Assembly (NCBI RefSeq): GCF_050436995.1
Contig: NC_134757.1
Coordinates: 4,042,501-4,106,500 of the forward strand
Length of the DNA stretch: 64,000 bases
Source: Anticarsia gemmatalis
Lineage: Eukaryota; Arthropoda; Insecta; Lepidoptera; Erebidae
Direction of reading: 5' to 3'
Position numbers and translations under genes: made by a program
Shown here: positions 38,301-48,800 of the stretch, in pieces
How positions within the stretch are numbered: position 1 is the first letter of the stretch
How the letters are laid out: each line of letters starts with the position of its first letter
Notes under the pieces: model-generated
The model's input: only the letters and a program-made list of their open reading frames with translations
Told to the model about the DNA's origin: nothing
The model's database searches: none

Positions 38301-40940
38301 TGGCCCTTAGTAACTTATTTATAAAATTGTGAAACTGGGACTTAATAAGTATGCGAAAATGATTAAATTCAGAATGAGTTACCTAAAGAGAATCTGTTCA
38401 CAAGTGTATAGCAGACTGAAAATGCAAAATAACATTCAAAAACCATGTCACACATTGAAACAGACGCAATAAAACTTATAAACAATAACAAGATAAGATG
38501 AATGGATTACATCGTGGTGAGTCGTGGTGATAGACAAAACTATTGCGTTCATTGCTCTTCAAAGTGACGAGAGAATAAACATAAACATTACTCATGATTA
38601 GTATTCTATTCGGCTAATTGCAAGGTTTGAATCACTCAATCAACTGACAGCAAGATGTAGCGGAACCATAACTATGTAGATGATCCTTTAATATTATGCT
38701 GATGGATACTTAGAGAGCCCTATTTATATAAGGATACAGATTACTTTATATATAAGCTAGTTAGTTGCACCACGTCGTTCTGCAGCAACAAAATGAGGAC
38801 GTGTAGTAAGGGTTTACCAGTTGATACCAAGAAACTCTATACACTAATTTAGTTGGTGGTGCGACCACGGTTTCTCAATAAAATAGGGCCCATCTTCTCA
38901 AAAATTTTAAGATTAAAGTACTAACTCACCACGTTTACAGTCTAGAGTTAGCAAACTTCATACAGTACCTTTGAGATAGCTAATATGAGGCACTATTACT
39001 ACACTATAGCTCGCAATTGCAGTTTCTAACTGATCCGGCCTCCAGAAAAACTCTTAACAACGTTATCAACGAGAAAAACAGCTCGCATTAAGAACATAAA
39101 GGTTGCAAAATATAAAACATCGAAGCACTAGGTCAATGCGGTAATATTTCTTCCGTCAACAAACCGGTTATTCGCATCGGAGGCAAGCATTGGTCGGTCC
39201 GTAATACAGTCGTGAGACTCGTGAGGCACATTTGTGTTTGCTGAGTCACACCTACATAGTACACAGCAATCTACTAGGTATACTGGAAAACTCCTCGGAC
39301 TTAGTCATAGCTAAACAAACGCAATTACTGAGTCGCAAGATAATAAACTTCATTAACTTCTTTTCATATTTTTCTATAACCTAAAAACCTAGATGATTTA
39401 TATGTACTGAGCCCACATTTTGGACTTCTCAAGTCCCCTTTAACAAGAAGTCATTGCTTTTATAGTAGATAAAGTATATACCAACAAACATAGTAGTGAG
39501 TCTTGGCATACCCGATTTATCTAGATTTTAACTAAGAGTACTGTTATTCCAAAATCCAGTAACTGTGGCAAACAGGCAACCGTCAGTTGCATAAGTCTGC
39601 GGGTCACTGATGTTCTAATTTTTTAATTTTGTACACCTCTGCCAGCCGCCTACCATACGTATTAAGCTCTCTACTGTGTTAGTCTAAGTTGTTAGACTTT
39701 AGTAATAAAATGATAAGATACTTACTAAATAATTTCTAATAGAAGATCTCATAGATAATGTTGGATGAGGAAAATGTAATCGACTCGAACGTCAGTTAGT
39801 AGTTATAATGGGAATATACTTGCTTTTTGCTTGCGCGGGGAAACCAGGAAAACCCATTATTTTCCGTTTATTTTACTACTCACTACCGTGACTACATCTG
39901 AGTCTATTTAATTGAATTAGATGAAAAAGACGACGAAGAACTAGTTACTTGATGTTCGTGGATCAGGAGCCCAATAACTCAATGATCAACTACTCTAACG
40001 AAATTCTATACCAAATCTACCGCAATAGGATATTGGAAAATTAAATATTTTGAAGCAGTCTTCGAAGTGGCTCTGTGTTTGCTCTCGTCTTAGAAGGACT
40101 AACAAGACCTCCGAACGTCTACACGTCCAATAAAGGGATATTGCTCTCCGGACGTGAGCCACCGACGAATAAACTAAAGTGAATTGCTTTAGACATTCTT
40201 ATAAGGTCACAAGGCTACCCAGATACCGAATACTTGACCTCAAATAACGGTTTTACACCTACAAGGTTTACAAATGTCTTATTTGTAGTACATCTGCATT
40301 GTTATGGACCTGCTAAGTGGTTTTTATTAAACGAGTTGTACGTTTGGAGCAAAGTATTTATTATTTGAATACATACCAGTAAAATATCATTATTGTCAGC
40401 CTTTGACCGGGATCGGAGTAACTCGATCGAAACGTCGGGCGACAAAATAGGGTATCGTAAATTCGTAACCTTAAATTTCTCATCTCCTTTAGCAACTTAG
40501 TATCACGTGTACAAGCTACATTAGTTTAAAAACTTTAATTATAGTGTTTTAATGAGGCGATATTTAAGGTCATCGAAATATTACCAACAGAACGTCATCA
40601 ACAGAAAGTATTTTTACAATTTTCTTCCTCATTTCCTTTTGTTATCTTCAGTATTTTTTGTTATAGGTACGATGTTGTATGACTCATGTTGATAATAATA
40701 ATCACATATATTGTAATGTTTATAATCAGAAGTAACAACTCAATTACTAAACTAAGTGTAATTTTAATTATTTATTACGCCAGCCAGTTAATACGAAAAC
40801 TATTTTCATTTTAGACTTTTGACAAAAAAATATTATCACACCTCACCGAGTACCTATATTAGTTAGTTACACATACGATGGAAAGGCTGTTACAGTCAAA
40901 ATATTACATCCACGAGTCCAAAGGGAATATAAAATATGAA

Positions 40941-40992
<52 letters not shown>

Positions 40993-43900
40993 AGATGTGA
41001 ACCACAGGCGGAAACTGGCAATCATGATCATTTTACTGCACCGCTCCGAACACCGATGCCCGACATCCAATAAATACAGTTAACACTGAATAACGCGCTG
41101 TCTATTAAACCATTAAGCACCCCTAACATGCAATTTATAAATCAGAAAGATTGAAACCAGTTTGTAGTCTAACCATCTAGTTACTGGGAACTGATTCTAG
41201 CCGGTGTCTACTTTCGCAGCCATAGGGCAGATTACATTGAGAATGTATACGGTTGATACTCAAGTAATCATTTAAATAGAAATTTATAAATTCGATTATC
41301 GGCGTATCCGGGTTTGGAGATCCTTTCCCTAAACTACATCTTAAGGGCTCTTGACATGTTATAATTAATAATTAATTCGAAATGGTTGCTGCGATTTGAC
41401 CCAAGTGTAGCATCCGCAAGAGGCGAATTTCTTCCACCAGTACATGTTTATTTACAGCCCTACAAATAAAAATGACATTTTATTCTGATTCATCTTTGTT
41501 GACTAAAACCTCAAACCGAGGTTTTATCTTCGACTTACTTATAATAATTACAAAGCATTATTATCACATCAATTTGCTGATAACATTCAGATAACAAACA
41601 AATCAAGTTTATAGGGAAAACCTTTTTGTATCCTCGGTTAAAAAGGAAAATAATTTAGTAGACTGTAGGTTAGACTAGTTGCGTGACACAAAATTTTGCG
41701 TGATGTTTTCAAATAATGCAATTACAGTAAAACACTTCACCTTCAAGGAACATTTTGCGATAAAAGCGACCGTAACTTCCAATAGAGAAACTATATTGCG
41801 GTAAAGATATCAGTTACGGAACCGTATACAGTTCACTACGAAACAAAGAACTATAATTATCTCGAAATATAAAGTTCATTCACCCATCATCACTTGTGCG
41901 TATAATCTTTTGTATATTGATATTGTCTGAGCGTAGTCTTACCGAAATAGCAGGCGATGAAAAACAATCCTTTGACCACTTATTTCACGAACTAGAAACT
42001 TCTAATAGCACAAGTGCAATGTTTCGATTCTATTTGTAACTAAATCGAAAAGTGACAGCCGTGGGCGTAGATAAGGTATCGAGTCATAAGTGCTGACAAC
42101 AAATATTATCTGTTTGATAACAAAAAACTGTGAAACACCGGAGCTATCGGCCAACACTATCGCAATATCGTTAGTTACTAGAACTGCCTCAGATTCATAA
42201 TATTTATCAGTTGGATAGCGGCTATTGCAATGCTTGGACGCAATCCTTATGAGGACTAGCGCAATGTATTGAAGCCATCTGATTTAATGTTCGTATTATC
42301 ATATTCAATTTAGAACTTCGAATTGCGAGAGGGAATTTCTTGCGGGAAAATCTAATTATACTTGGTTTGACCTGGAGATCAAGCTATCCTACCTATCAGA
42401 AATAATGACTCATTATTGAGTATGCAGTATGATTTAAGTACAAGTACTTACTTCAAGGCGTTCGTTTGCGTACGCGTACGCAACATGTGCAGCTATAAAA
42501 ATGCTTGAGTAGTCATTTATGAGGAGTGTTTATTGAATTGAGTAACTCATTATCGTGTTTACAACATTATTTTATCAGAATAAGAAATACCTAAGTTTAA
42601 GATCAAAGTAACACTATGTATATTACTAGACATCGAATGTTATCCCGACGCCATATGTGTCACGTATCATATTCAATTAACAGCTACATCATTAGAATTT
42701 GATGTAACGATATCTAAGATTGTTATTTTATACTGTACTAGTGGATTTTGCTTACTGTAAAGTTAGTAAGAGTAAAATTTTATCTGAGCAAGATTGCGAC
42801 AACCTTTATTTTTCAAAGAAAAGCTACTCCCAATAAAATTTATTAGCAGTTTCATTACGAAATCGAACCTACTATTCTACTGCGTCAGACTCGTTTTTAC
42901 GCTTCTCGCAACATTGCAAAAGGGGTCCATGACCAAGTTATTTTTTTCGGGAAGACTTGAACAGGAGAGGCACAAATCAGAGATGACTGGTGACAACGAC
43001 AGGAGGTAAATCTAAGTTCAGAAGCAACTCTTAATTTCTGCTTAAATTTACACTCCGGTAAGTCCAGCTCGTCCGCTGGGAGTCCGACTCACGTCCCCAA
43101 TCAGCCGGGATGGGGATACGGTGCGCATGAGCATTTCAACCGAGTAAATTTACAGCGGGTAGAGACAAGCTCCGTATGATGATAATAGTGAACAATATGG
43201 ATGAGACTACTCATCTAATTTTTTGGTCGAAAGCATTTTAACCAGCCCTAACCGGAAACATAGATGTACGAAGAATAGCGGCGATTAGACGTGGTAATAC
43301 ACAACAGACAAAGCATTAGATGTAGTGATAAGTGCGGCATTCGTATGGTAAGTAATGTTTGTATACACAGTTGGCGACATGACGTAACCGACATAGATCG
43401 CGAGCGTGTCGCCGTACCCGCGTATCCGCAACACTGGCGCAACTACCAATTTCCCTCCAATTTAGTGTGGCTCATTGCAAAATGACCTATTTATATTACA
43501 ACAAACAATATTCGCATTTAAAAAAAAGACATATCCAGCAGTAACATTCAAGTATGGCAAGGTCTTTTATAGATACAGAAACAATGACACAAAAATTTAC
43601 CAGATTTTTTACAACTTAAATAATACCCACAACCCAGAGCTACAGTACAGTGGTTGGGACATTGCAATTGTCAAACTTTTTGCTATTCAGTCAGCCCAAC
43701 AATTTTTTTTATATTGAAATAGGAAAAAGTGTTTATCACTATCCATTCCACACTAAAATTTAAAACCAGTCTGGAGAATGGGAGACTAGCAAAAAACCTT
43801 ATCACATTAAGACCTTTATAAATAGACTGCTATCCACTAGGAAACTTAGTTTTTAAGAACCCATTTAATATTCTAAACTAAATTCCAGTCTATAAGTACA

Positions 43901-44951
43901 TATACCTTAATCAAAAAAAATAATGAAATGTTAGAAACATACATAACATCACACCTTTTTACCATAAGGGTAGGCAGAGACCAAATTAATGAAAAGAAAT
44001 TAAATGTTCTAAGGTTTATAATGATAAAGTCCATTACAGTTGCTATACTACCTATACATACTGTTGTCGTGTCACAACTAATATGACTAATTTATTGTCA
44101 TAATTTGGAAACACAATATGGTCATTCCAGGAATTGGTTCTTACTCACATTGGAAAAACCAAATGTGGAATGTACTATAGCAACATTAATTTGTGTTTAC
44201 ATTCGAACAAATTTGTTAAAGTTTTAAATGAACTATTTAGTTCAAAAACATCAATATTTAAAAAGCTACAAGAATAGAATACAGTGGCAATACAGAAATT
44301 GTTTGTTGTATTTTTTGCATTAATCACTATCTCAACATAATTGTCTCAGCTGACAACTATTATTGTACATTATGTTTCATGATACTTTATTATTTTACAA
44401 TTTGTTCGTAATTAATATTTTAATGATTCAAAGTGCTTAAGTTCTGTCCTGTACTTGAGAATAATATATTATTACCTGTGTCAGTTTAATTTAGTTACTA
44501 GTAGAGTAACTTTTTCTATGTAACTTGTTCATAAGTACTAAGAGCAATATGGAATTATAATTTTCTACAATATACTTTTAGCCAATAAAACCTTGAGGTG
44601 AGATACATAGTCTACCATATAAGGTGTGTGCGACACTTTAGACCAGTCTGTGTAATCTTATTATAATAATTGAGCCGATTAAGGCCGACACTTTTGAAAC
44701 TGTTTCCTGAAGTAGAAAAACTTTGTACTTTTTTTTTCGAAAGATGTATTCAGCCTTTAGTCTCCTTTTAATATTACGTGTTCGCTAGTAAGGCGAGACA
44801 ACTTGAGGCACAAAAACAACAGGAAAGGCGACAAGGTCAATAATTACAAAACTCAAGTGAGCCTCACCTGAAACTTCTCGAACTGCTCACGCTCAGCGTC
44901 CAGGCTGTTCTTCTTCAGCTGGAGTACTCGCGGCAAAGATAACGACGCCAT
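8359..44951 (-). CDS. Hip1: Huntingtin-interacting protein 1 (HIP1/HIP1R) homologue, full length
   Basis: Clathrin-coat adaptor linking endocytic membrane to actin. Exons from the 5' end: 44868-44951, 23050-23160, 21944-22096, 20780-20937, 20424-20485, 18062-18239, 17623-17743, 17147-17254, 16730-16848, 16508-16604, 16110-16173, 15770-15879, 15130-15230, 14418-14826, 12880-13992, 12442-12804, 11862-12012, 11536-11690, 11219-11339, 10706-10932, 10105-10346, 9619-9848, 9036-9193, 8359-8388; every junction keeps phase; about 1,554 residues. ANTH domain about 29-300 (KAINAIETPVKEKHVRS, WKFCHVTHKLLREGHP, NPRFPGNLQL, SGQCRLAALI); a clathrin-box-like SLIDTSD near 315; coiled coil about 340-1170; THATCH/I-LWEQ about 1300-1540 (AGDSGVKLEVNGKI, NPQWSEGLISAAKAV, AGSTAQLVAASR, LRKRHYQL). 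No DPF motif in the linker, more like HIP1R. The start LPRVLQLKKNSLDAEREQF resembles HIP1R, and an in-frame TAG lies 27 nt upstream. The last exon is uncertain (stop at 8359 or 8318). Confidence 0.93.
8826..9002. mobile_element. hAT-type miniature element (177 bp) in the last Hip1 intron
   Basis: Terminal inverted repeats CAGGGGTTCCCAACC (left) and CAGTGGTCCGTGGACC (right end, reverse complement), flanked by a perfect 8-bp target duplication CTCTAAAG at 8818-8825 and 9003-9010. The 8-bp duplication and CAGxGG termini are hallmarks of hAT transposons. It has no coding capacity. It ends 26 bp from the splice donor of Hip1 exon 9036-9193. Confidence 0.88.
12442..13992 (-). other. Hip1: Two long phase-0 coiled-coil exons of Hip1
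   Basis: Exon 12880-13992 (371 codons, GAAGTTGATAG... to ...AGAAAAAGAG) and exon 12442-12804 (121 codons) both begin and end at codon boundaries, as do the end of the preceding exon (14418) and the start of the following one (12012). Either or both could therefore be skipped without a frameshift. Content is almost pure charged coiled coil rich in Glu, Lys, Asn, Ile and Leu (for example ELEESQAEIEIGNNELLSLK), with no prolines to break it. Vertebrate HIP1 is about 1,040 residues; these two exons account for about 490 extra residues. They are AT-rich compared with the GC-rich THATCH exons downstream. Acceptors end in tag and donors are gtttg and gttag, weaker than most in the gene. Confidence 0.8.
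15422..15627 (+). mobile_element. Short non-autonomous Helitron
   Basis: Begins TCCATACTAATATTATAAA and ends in CTAG|T, preceded by a short GC-rich hairpin region (GGCGGACGAAGTCGCGGG). The TC start, the 3' hairpin and the CTAG end inserted between A and T are Helitron features. The body has the familiar lepidopteran AACTACTGAACCAATTT segment. It lies in the Hip1 intron between exons 15130-15230 and 15770-15879, opposite to the gene's direction. Confidence 0.75.
17500..17552 (+). repeat. LINE/SINE-tail fragment
   Basis: The stretch GGGGAAGCCTTTGCCCAGCA followed by GTGGGACAC resembles the tail 'GAGGCCTATGCCCAGCAGTGGGACA' dispersed through lepidopteran genomes at 3' ends of non-LTR elements. 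Degenerate relatives are at 48730-48760 and 51600-51640. Confidence 0.5.
18491..18647. repeat. 157-bp near-perfect palindrome
   Basis: Arms of about 70 bp start AGCGCTAAAATAAG and end CTTATTTTAGCGCT, share GGTGGTATAATCGCGCT and CGTGGCGCT, and leave a loop of about 13-15 nt (near GCTGTTGTACAGA). Nested inside the larger element at 18263-19952; either a separate miniature element or part of its foldback structure. Confidence 0.85.
19319..19482. repeat. (TATTT)n pentanucleotide microsatellite
   Basis: About 33 nearly perfect copies of TATTT over 164 bp. It produces a spurious long open frame of repeated Phe-Ile-Leu-Tyr. Lies inside the foldback element. Confidence 0.97.
20618..20715 (+). repeat. 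Dispersed lepidopteran repeat fragment
   Basis: The GC-rich run CCGGAGAGAGATCAGGCGCA, followed by GGACCTACGGCTTTACGTGC and TCTCCAAGGC, resembles a block common in lepidopteran genomes, apparently from a retroelement. The class is from memory and not certain. Located in the Hip1 intron between exons 20424-20485 and 20780-20937. Confidence 0.5.
22574..22690. mobile_element. Foldback miniature element (MITE)
   Basis: Inverted arms GAGGTACGTAGCGGTAGTTT (22586-22605, continuing ATC to 22608) and the complement at 22653-22677, bordered by GC-rich ends (CCCCCGATTTT and AAACCGGCGG) and with ATTCAATAG/CTATTGAA inside. No coding capacity. It lies in the Hip1 intron upstream of exon 21944-22096. The pattern fits a MITE; no clear target duplication seen. 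Confidence 0.65.
25196..25292 (+). repeat. Dispersed repeat end (GACAGACAG...TTTGGGTACGGAG)
   Basis: The run GACAGACAGCGAAGTCTCAG, followed by a GGGTACCG, a poly-T tract and CCTTTGGGTACGGAGCC, resembles a repeat end often met in lepidopteran introns. Its transposon class is not clear from the sequence. Confidence 0.45.
26255..26443 (+). mobile_element. Short non-autonomous Helitron
   Basis: Starts TCTAATATATAAAGTTCTCG and ends GCTGGGTCAGCTAG before T. The body holds CCGAAACGGCTTCACCGATT and TTGATGAAATTTTGTGAGCA, as in the copy at 49573-50394. Lies in the first Hip1 intron. Confidence 0.75.
28380..28469. repeat. Nested inverted repeat
   Basis: Outer arms GATAAGTGTCT (28380-28390) and AGACACTTATC (28459-28469), 11 bp perfect; inner arms GACAGTA (28407-28413) and TACTGTC (28428-28434). 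It could fold as an imperfect hairpin of about 90 nt. A miniature element relic or structured RNA cannot be told apart. Confidence 0.6.
29720..29755 (-). CDS. Hip1: Hip1 alternative first coding exon
   Basis: The minus strand reads ATGGCGAATCCAAACGACAA..., translated MANPNDKRFYQL, then a strong donor (gtgagt). It ends at a codon boundary and so splices in frame to the ANTH exon 23050-23160, as does the distal exon 44868-44951. An in-frame TAA lies 12 nt upstream of the ATG, so the open frame starts here. The resulting isoform lacks the 28-residue LPRVLQLKKNSLDAEREQF leader and is about 1,538 residues. The promoter would lie just above 29756, about 15 kb inside the long gene. Inferred from sequence only. 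Confidence 0.65.
33660..33832. mobile_element. hAT-type miniature element (173 bp)
   Basis: Terminal inverted repeats TAGGGTTGCCAGAT and ATCTGGCAACCCTA at the two ends, flanked by a perfect 8-bp duplication GTTGTCAC (33652-33659 and 33833-33840). Subterminal sequence GACCGGGATTTCCGGGATTG is itself repetitive. No coding capacity. The termini resemble those of the larger hAT element at 51777-52790 (TAGAGTTGCCA). Confidence 0.92.
34127..34200 (+). repeat. tRNA-derived SINE fragment
   Basis: Contains an A-box-like TGGCGCAGAGGTTAAGG and, about 45 nt later, a B-box-like GTCGTGGGTTCG, the pattern of lepidopteran SINEs with a tRNA-derived head. It does not fold as an intact tRNA that I can see. Confidence 0.5.
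40943..40990. repeat. A48 homopolymer
   Basis: An uninterrupted run of 48 A residues, followed by CTAGATG. It could be a retroposon tail, but no element body is recognisable upstream. Length is likely polymorphic or assembly-sensitive. Confidence 0.95.
43947..43995 (+). repeat. Dispersed repeat tail (ACCATAAGGGTAGGCAGAGACC)
   Basis: ATCACACCTTTTTACCATAA followed by GGGTAGGCAGAGACCA. A second, longer copy is at 50547-50645 in an Ssrp intron. Repeats with this block are frequent in lepidopteran genomes (SINE or LINE 3' part). Confidence 0.6.
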
Positions 44952-45837
44952 AGAGTACTCACATGCGAAATACACCTACGGAAAATAATAACTAGCGGAG
45001 GTACACCGAATAACCGCGACCCGATTTGTTTTTAAATGAAGGCGAACTGCAAGTTTATTACAAAACCCAGTATCACGATAACACTAATATTCACCAGGAC
45101 CTGGACGGTAATATTTAAATTTTAGAGACATAAAACTAATCAGATATTTATCTGAAACTGTATCGTAAATAAAAGTTCGGAAATTCACAACACGAAACAC
45201 GGCTATCGCCCACCCACAAAAAATGAGTGAATGAATATTGGAACGCACCTGCCCAAGTGTCAAATTGACATTATAGTAGCGTTTACAAAGATTATCCGAT
45301 TCTGATGTCAACTAAATCACTATACATGGATTAATAAATATACGGAAAAAAGTTCTAAATAATCAAAATTTCTTTCTCTCTATAATTCAACAGTTTAAGG
45401 TTCATGCAATCCATCTATAAATAAATATTTGCAAATGGTTGATTTATATTCTTAGATAGGTACATGACTTACAATAATCTAGCTTAGGAATCCTATAACG
45501 GGCATTATATTATTTGGAGCTACATGATGGAAATAACCCATAACCTTTCACATGCACGCATGATTTAGTAGACTAGAGACTAGACAAGACTAGACTTCTG
45601 GCTATTCTACCTTTAGGCATTCAAGTGTATTGTCCTTAACAACAATAAATGGAAAATTTTGCAGAATTAGTCATTCAATCTTACATTCATTCGCAGATGT
45701 CAACTGTCAAATTTGTTGTTTCGCTGAAGCCGCTGGACACAGATTTTTTCCGCTAACATTTAGCGCGTGGATGTTACTGAGCACATTTTGATAAATTTAA
45801 GTTTATTACAACCCAAATTGGTCCTACTTTGAAAACG
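44952..45837. promoter_or_regulatory. Shared divergent promoter region of Hip1 and Ssrp
   Basis: 886 bp separate the Hip1 distal start codon (minus strand) from the Ssrp start codon (plus strand), so both 5' UTRs and core promoters must lie here. No TATA box was located with confidence on either side. The Ssrp-proximal part (45700-45790) is the GC-richer portion. Confidence 0.6.
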
Positions 45838-48800
45838 ATGGAATTTCTCGAATATAATGATGTGCAAGCTGAGATCAAAGGAGCAATGGTATGGATTTTA
45901 ATGCGACTTTATTCTATGTTTCCATTTGGTTTACAGTTTATACAGTTAATAGATTAAATGTAATCATTTAAATTTGCAGGTTCCTGGGAGGTTGAAGATG
46001 ACGGACCAGAACATAGTGTTCAAGAACAGCAAGACTGGCAAGGTGGAACAGATACCAGCCAATGAAATAGAGTTGGTTAACTTTCAGAAGTTTATTGGAT
46101 CATGGGGCTTGAGAGTGTTCCTCAAAAACGGCACACTTCACAGATATGGAGGTTTCAAAGAGGGGGTAAGTTTATTAACCATAACTAAGAACTAGAGATG
46201 TATTATTTTGTAGCACACTTCATAACAAAGTTCTGTAAATATCTGTCAGACATGCAATATATTCCATTGTTCTTCTCCATGCGAGACTAAGGATTATTAA
46301 ACTAACTAGAATTATACAAAAACATAACAATTAATTCAACAATTATTTTCATATTACTGATAGTACTGTGAGTAATTTAATTTACAACTTTTGTACCAAT
46401 CCTATTGTATTTGTGTATTTCAACCACATTTACATAATATGGTGCAACTGAATACAGGATGATCACAATATATTTAAATACTAAAAGATATCATACACAT
46501 TAACCTCATCAGTATTTAAAATTCCTTTATTACATTTATGCAATGATTTTATGTATAAGAACATACATCATTTTAAACAAACCTCTTTTCATATCCTCAG
46601 GAACAAGAGAAGGTAGCTAAGTTCTTCAAAGCTAACTACAATAAAGACATGTTAGAGAAAGAGTTGTCTCTGAAGGGATGGAACTGGGGAACGGCTAAGT
46701 TCAACGGAGCTGTGCTCAGCTTCAATGTGGGGACAAATACAGCATTTGAAATCCCTCTGCACTACGTCTCTCAATGCAACACTGGCAAGAATGAAGTCAC
46801 ACTTGAGTTTCATCAGGTAATAGGATAGTTAAATCGCTTATCAAAACATTTTTGTACAATACCATACTATTATAACCCATGTAACTGTGTTGCCAAGGTC
46901 CAATAGGCAGTCGCTCCATTTAAAATACTGGTATGCAAATGGTGGTATGAAATTAAAGTTTTCCTTTGATCTTAAAGAAAATAAAGATGGTACCCTTATT
47001 ATGTCATATTTTTATACTGAAATATTGATTTTGACACTTCATAAAGAGTAGCTGAGTTGACTGGTAGTCAACTATTCTATTGCAATAAATATCAAATGAT
47101 CAAAGGTATAATTTATAGGATAGTGTTGGATCGTCATCAATAGACTGTGTTGCTTTTCATTCATAAGGTTCATTTGTAATAAGGATCCATCTTTAATACC
47201 AGAGAACACCTACAAAAGACTTCATTTTTGCATAATATGTGTTAATTTGATGTTATGTTAATTTGAATATTTAAAGTTATTTATTTCATAAATTTAACAA
47301 CAGCGATAACGCGCCATCTTGTTTCCAGAACGACGACACTCCAGTATCTCTAATGGAGATGAGGTTCCACATCCCGGCGAGTGAGGTGGGCGGCGAGATG
47401 GACGCCGTGGAGGCATTCCATCAACAAGTTATGAACAAGGCCAGCGTCATCTCCGTGTCCGGGGACGCTATCGCCATCTTCAGAGAGTTGCAGTGTCTTA
47501 CGCCTCGGTATATTATAGTCCGATTAACTCAATTATAATTGATATATTTTTTTCCAAAATTAAGTATCTGCATTAAACAGGCTACTATCAGCTGCATAAG
47601 CCTTCAGGTCAGCTGAATTTTATATAGTTTATGTACTTGCATGCAAGGCTCCCTATCTACCTCTCATATTTACTTGTGATAGCAGTAAAAGCCTTATAGA
47701 AAAATTAAGAAGCAACAATTTTGTATTTTATTACGTCCTTGTATTAGCTCTGATAAGGGCTAACTTAAGGCAAAGAAGCTCATATAAATACAATATCATT
47801 AAACACGATAAATTCAACAAAATGTAGGTTGGCATGATATGCAAGCAACAAAATGAGGTTATGATTTTACTTAAAGTGTTGTTGCTCAGTATAAAAATAA
47901 ACAAGCCAGCCTTAAGTAAAAAAAAGGCCATTTAGACAACTCTGCTTAACATTTCACCTAGATAAAGTAATAATATTGATTGTTTGTTTACAGTGGTCGT
48001 TACGACATCAAAGTGTTCCAAACGTTCTTCCAACTGCACGGTAAGACGTTCGACTACAAGATCCCGATGTCGACGGTGCTGCGGTTGTTCCTGCTGCCTC
48101 ACAAGGACACGCGGCAGATGTTCTTCGTGGTGTCGCTCGACCCGCCCATCAAGCAGGGTCAGACTAGGTACCATTATCTAGTGCTGCTGTTTGGCATTGA
48201 AGAGGAGACTAGCTTGGAACTACCTTTCACTGAGTAAGTACATATTTATTTTATTTTAATTTTAAGTTCTTGGACCTACATCTTTGCCTTTACAGAGATA
48301 ATAATATGTACAGGCTATGAATAAAAAAAATGGGAAAATCAAAAACATGCTGTGATAACTTGCGTCAAATAGTCTTTTTTCTAAATATTTTTATGGATTT
48401 TTATCTGAGTCTACTATAAAAGGATTCACTTGCTCACACAATCCAATACTTACGAAACTAGCAATACAATGAATTTATGTAGTCTCAATTTTTTACTTAT
48501 CACTACTGCTTTGTTTTGTTACAGGGAAGAATTGAAAGAGAAATACGAGGGCAAGATAAGCAAGGAGCTGTCAGGACCGACATACGAAGTTCTAGCTAAA
48601 ATTATGAAAGTTATCATCAACAGGAGAGTGACGGGCCCTGGAGACTTCTTAGGGTAAGTGTGTCATTGTGATCACAATAATATACTGTAATCAATATAGA
48701 ATGATATATAGTGATTAGCAAGACAAGGAGCAGCAGCTTTTGCCCAGTAGTGTCACACTTAAACAGTAAACACAAAAAATAATGATTAGTTTGCTTAAGT

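Larger units (their letters stand above)
29756..44867. other. Hip1 distal first intron (15 kb between the two promoters)
   Basis: No gene that I can support on either strand. It holds an hAT miniature element (33660-33832), SINE-like and degenerate repeat fragments (34127-34200, 34965-35070, 35935-36177, 43947-43995), an A48 homopolymer (40943-40990) and a few GC-richer islands (32560-32730, 36830-36930, 43060-43130, 43340-43440) of unknown nature. Regulatory elements for the two Hip1 promoters may lie here. Confidence 0.6.

Noticed and set aside
40867..41070. Minus-strand open frame with a poly-Phe run
   Set aside because: Produced by the A48 homopolymer.
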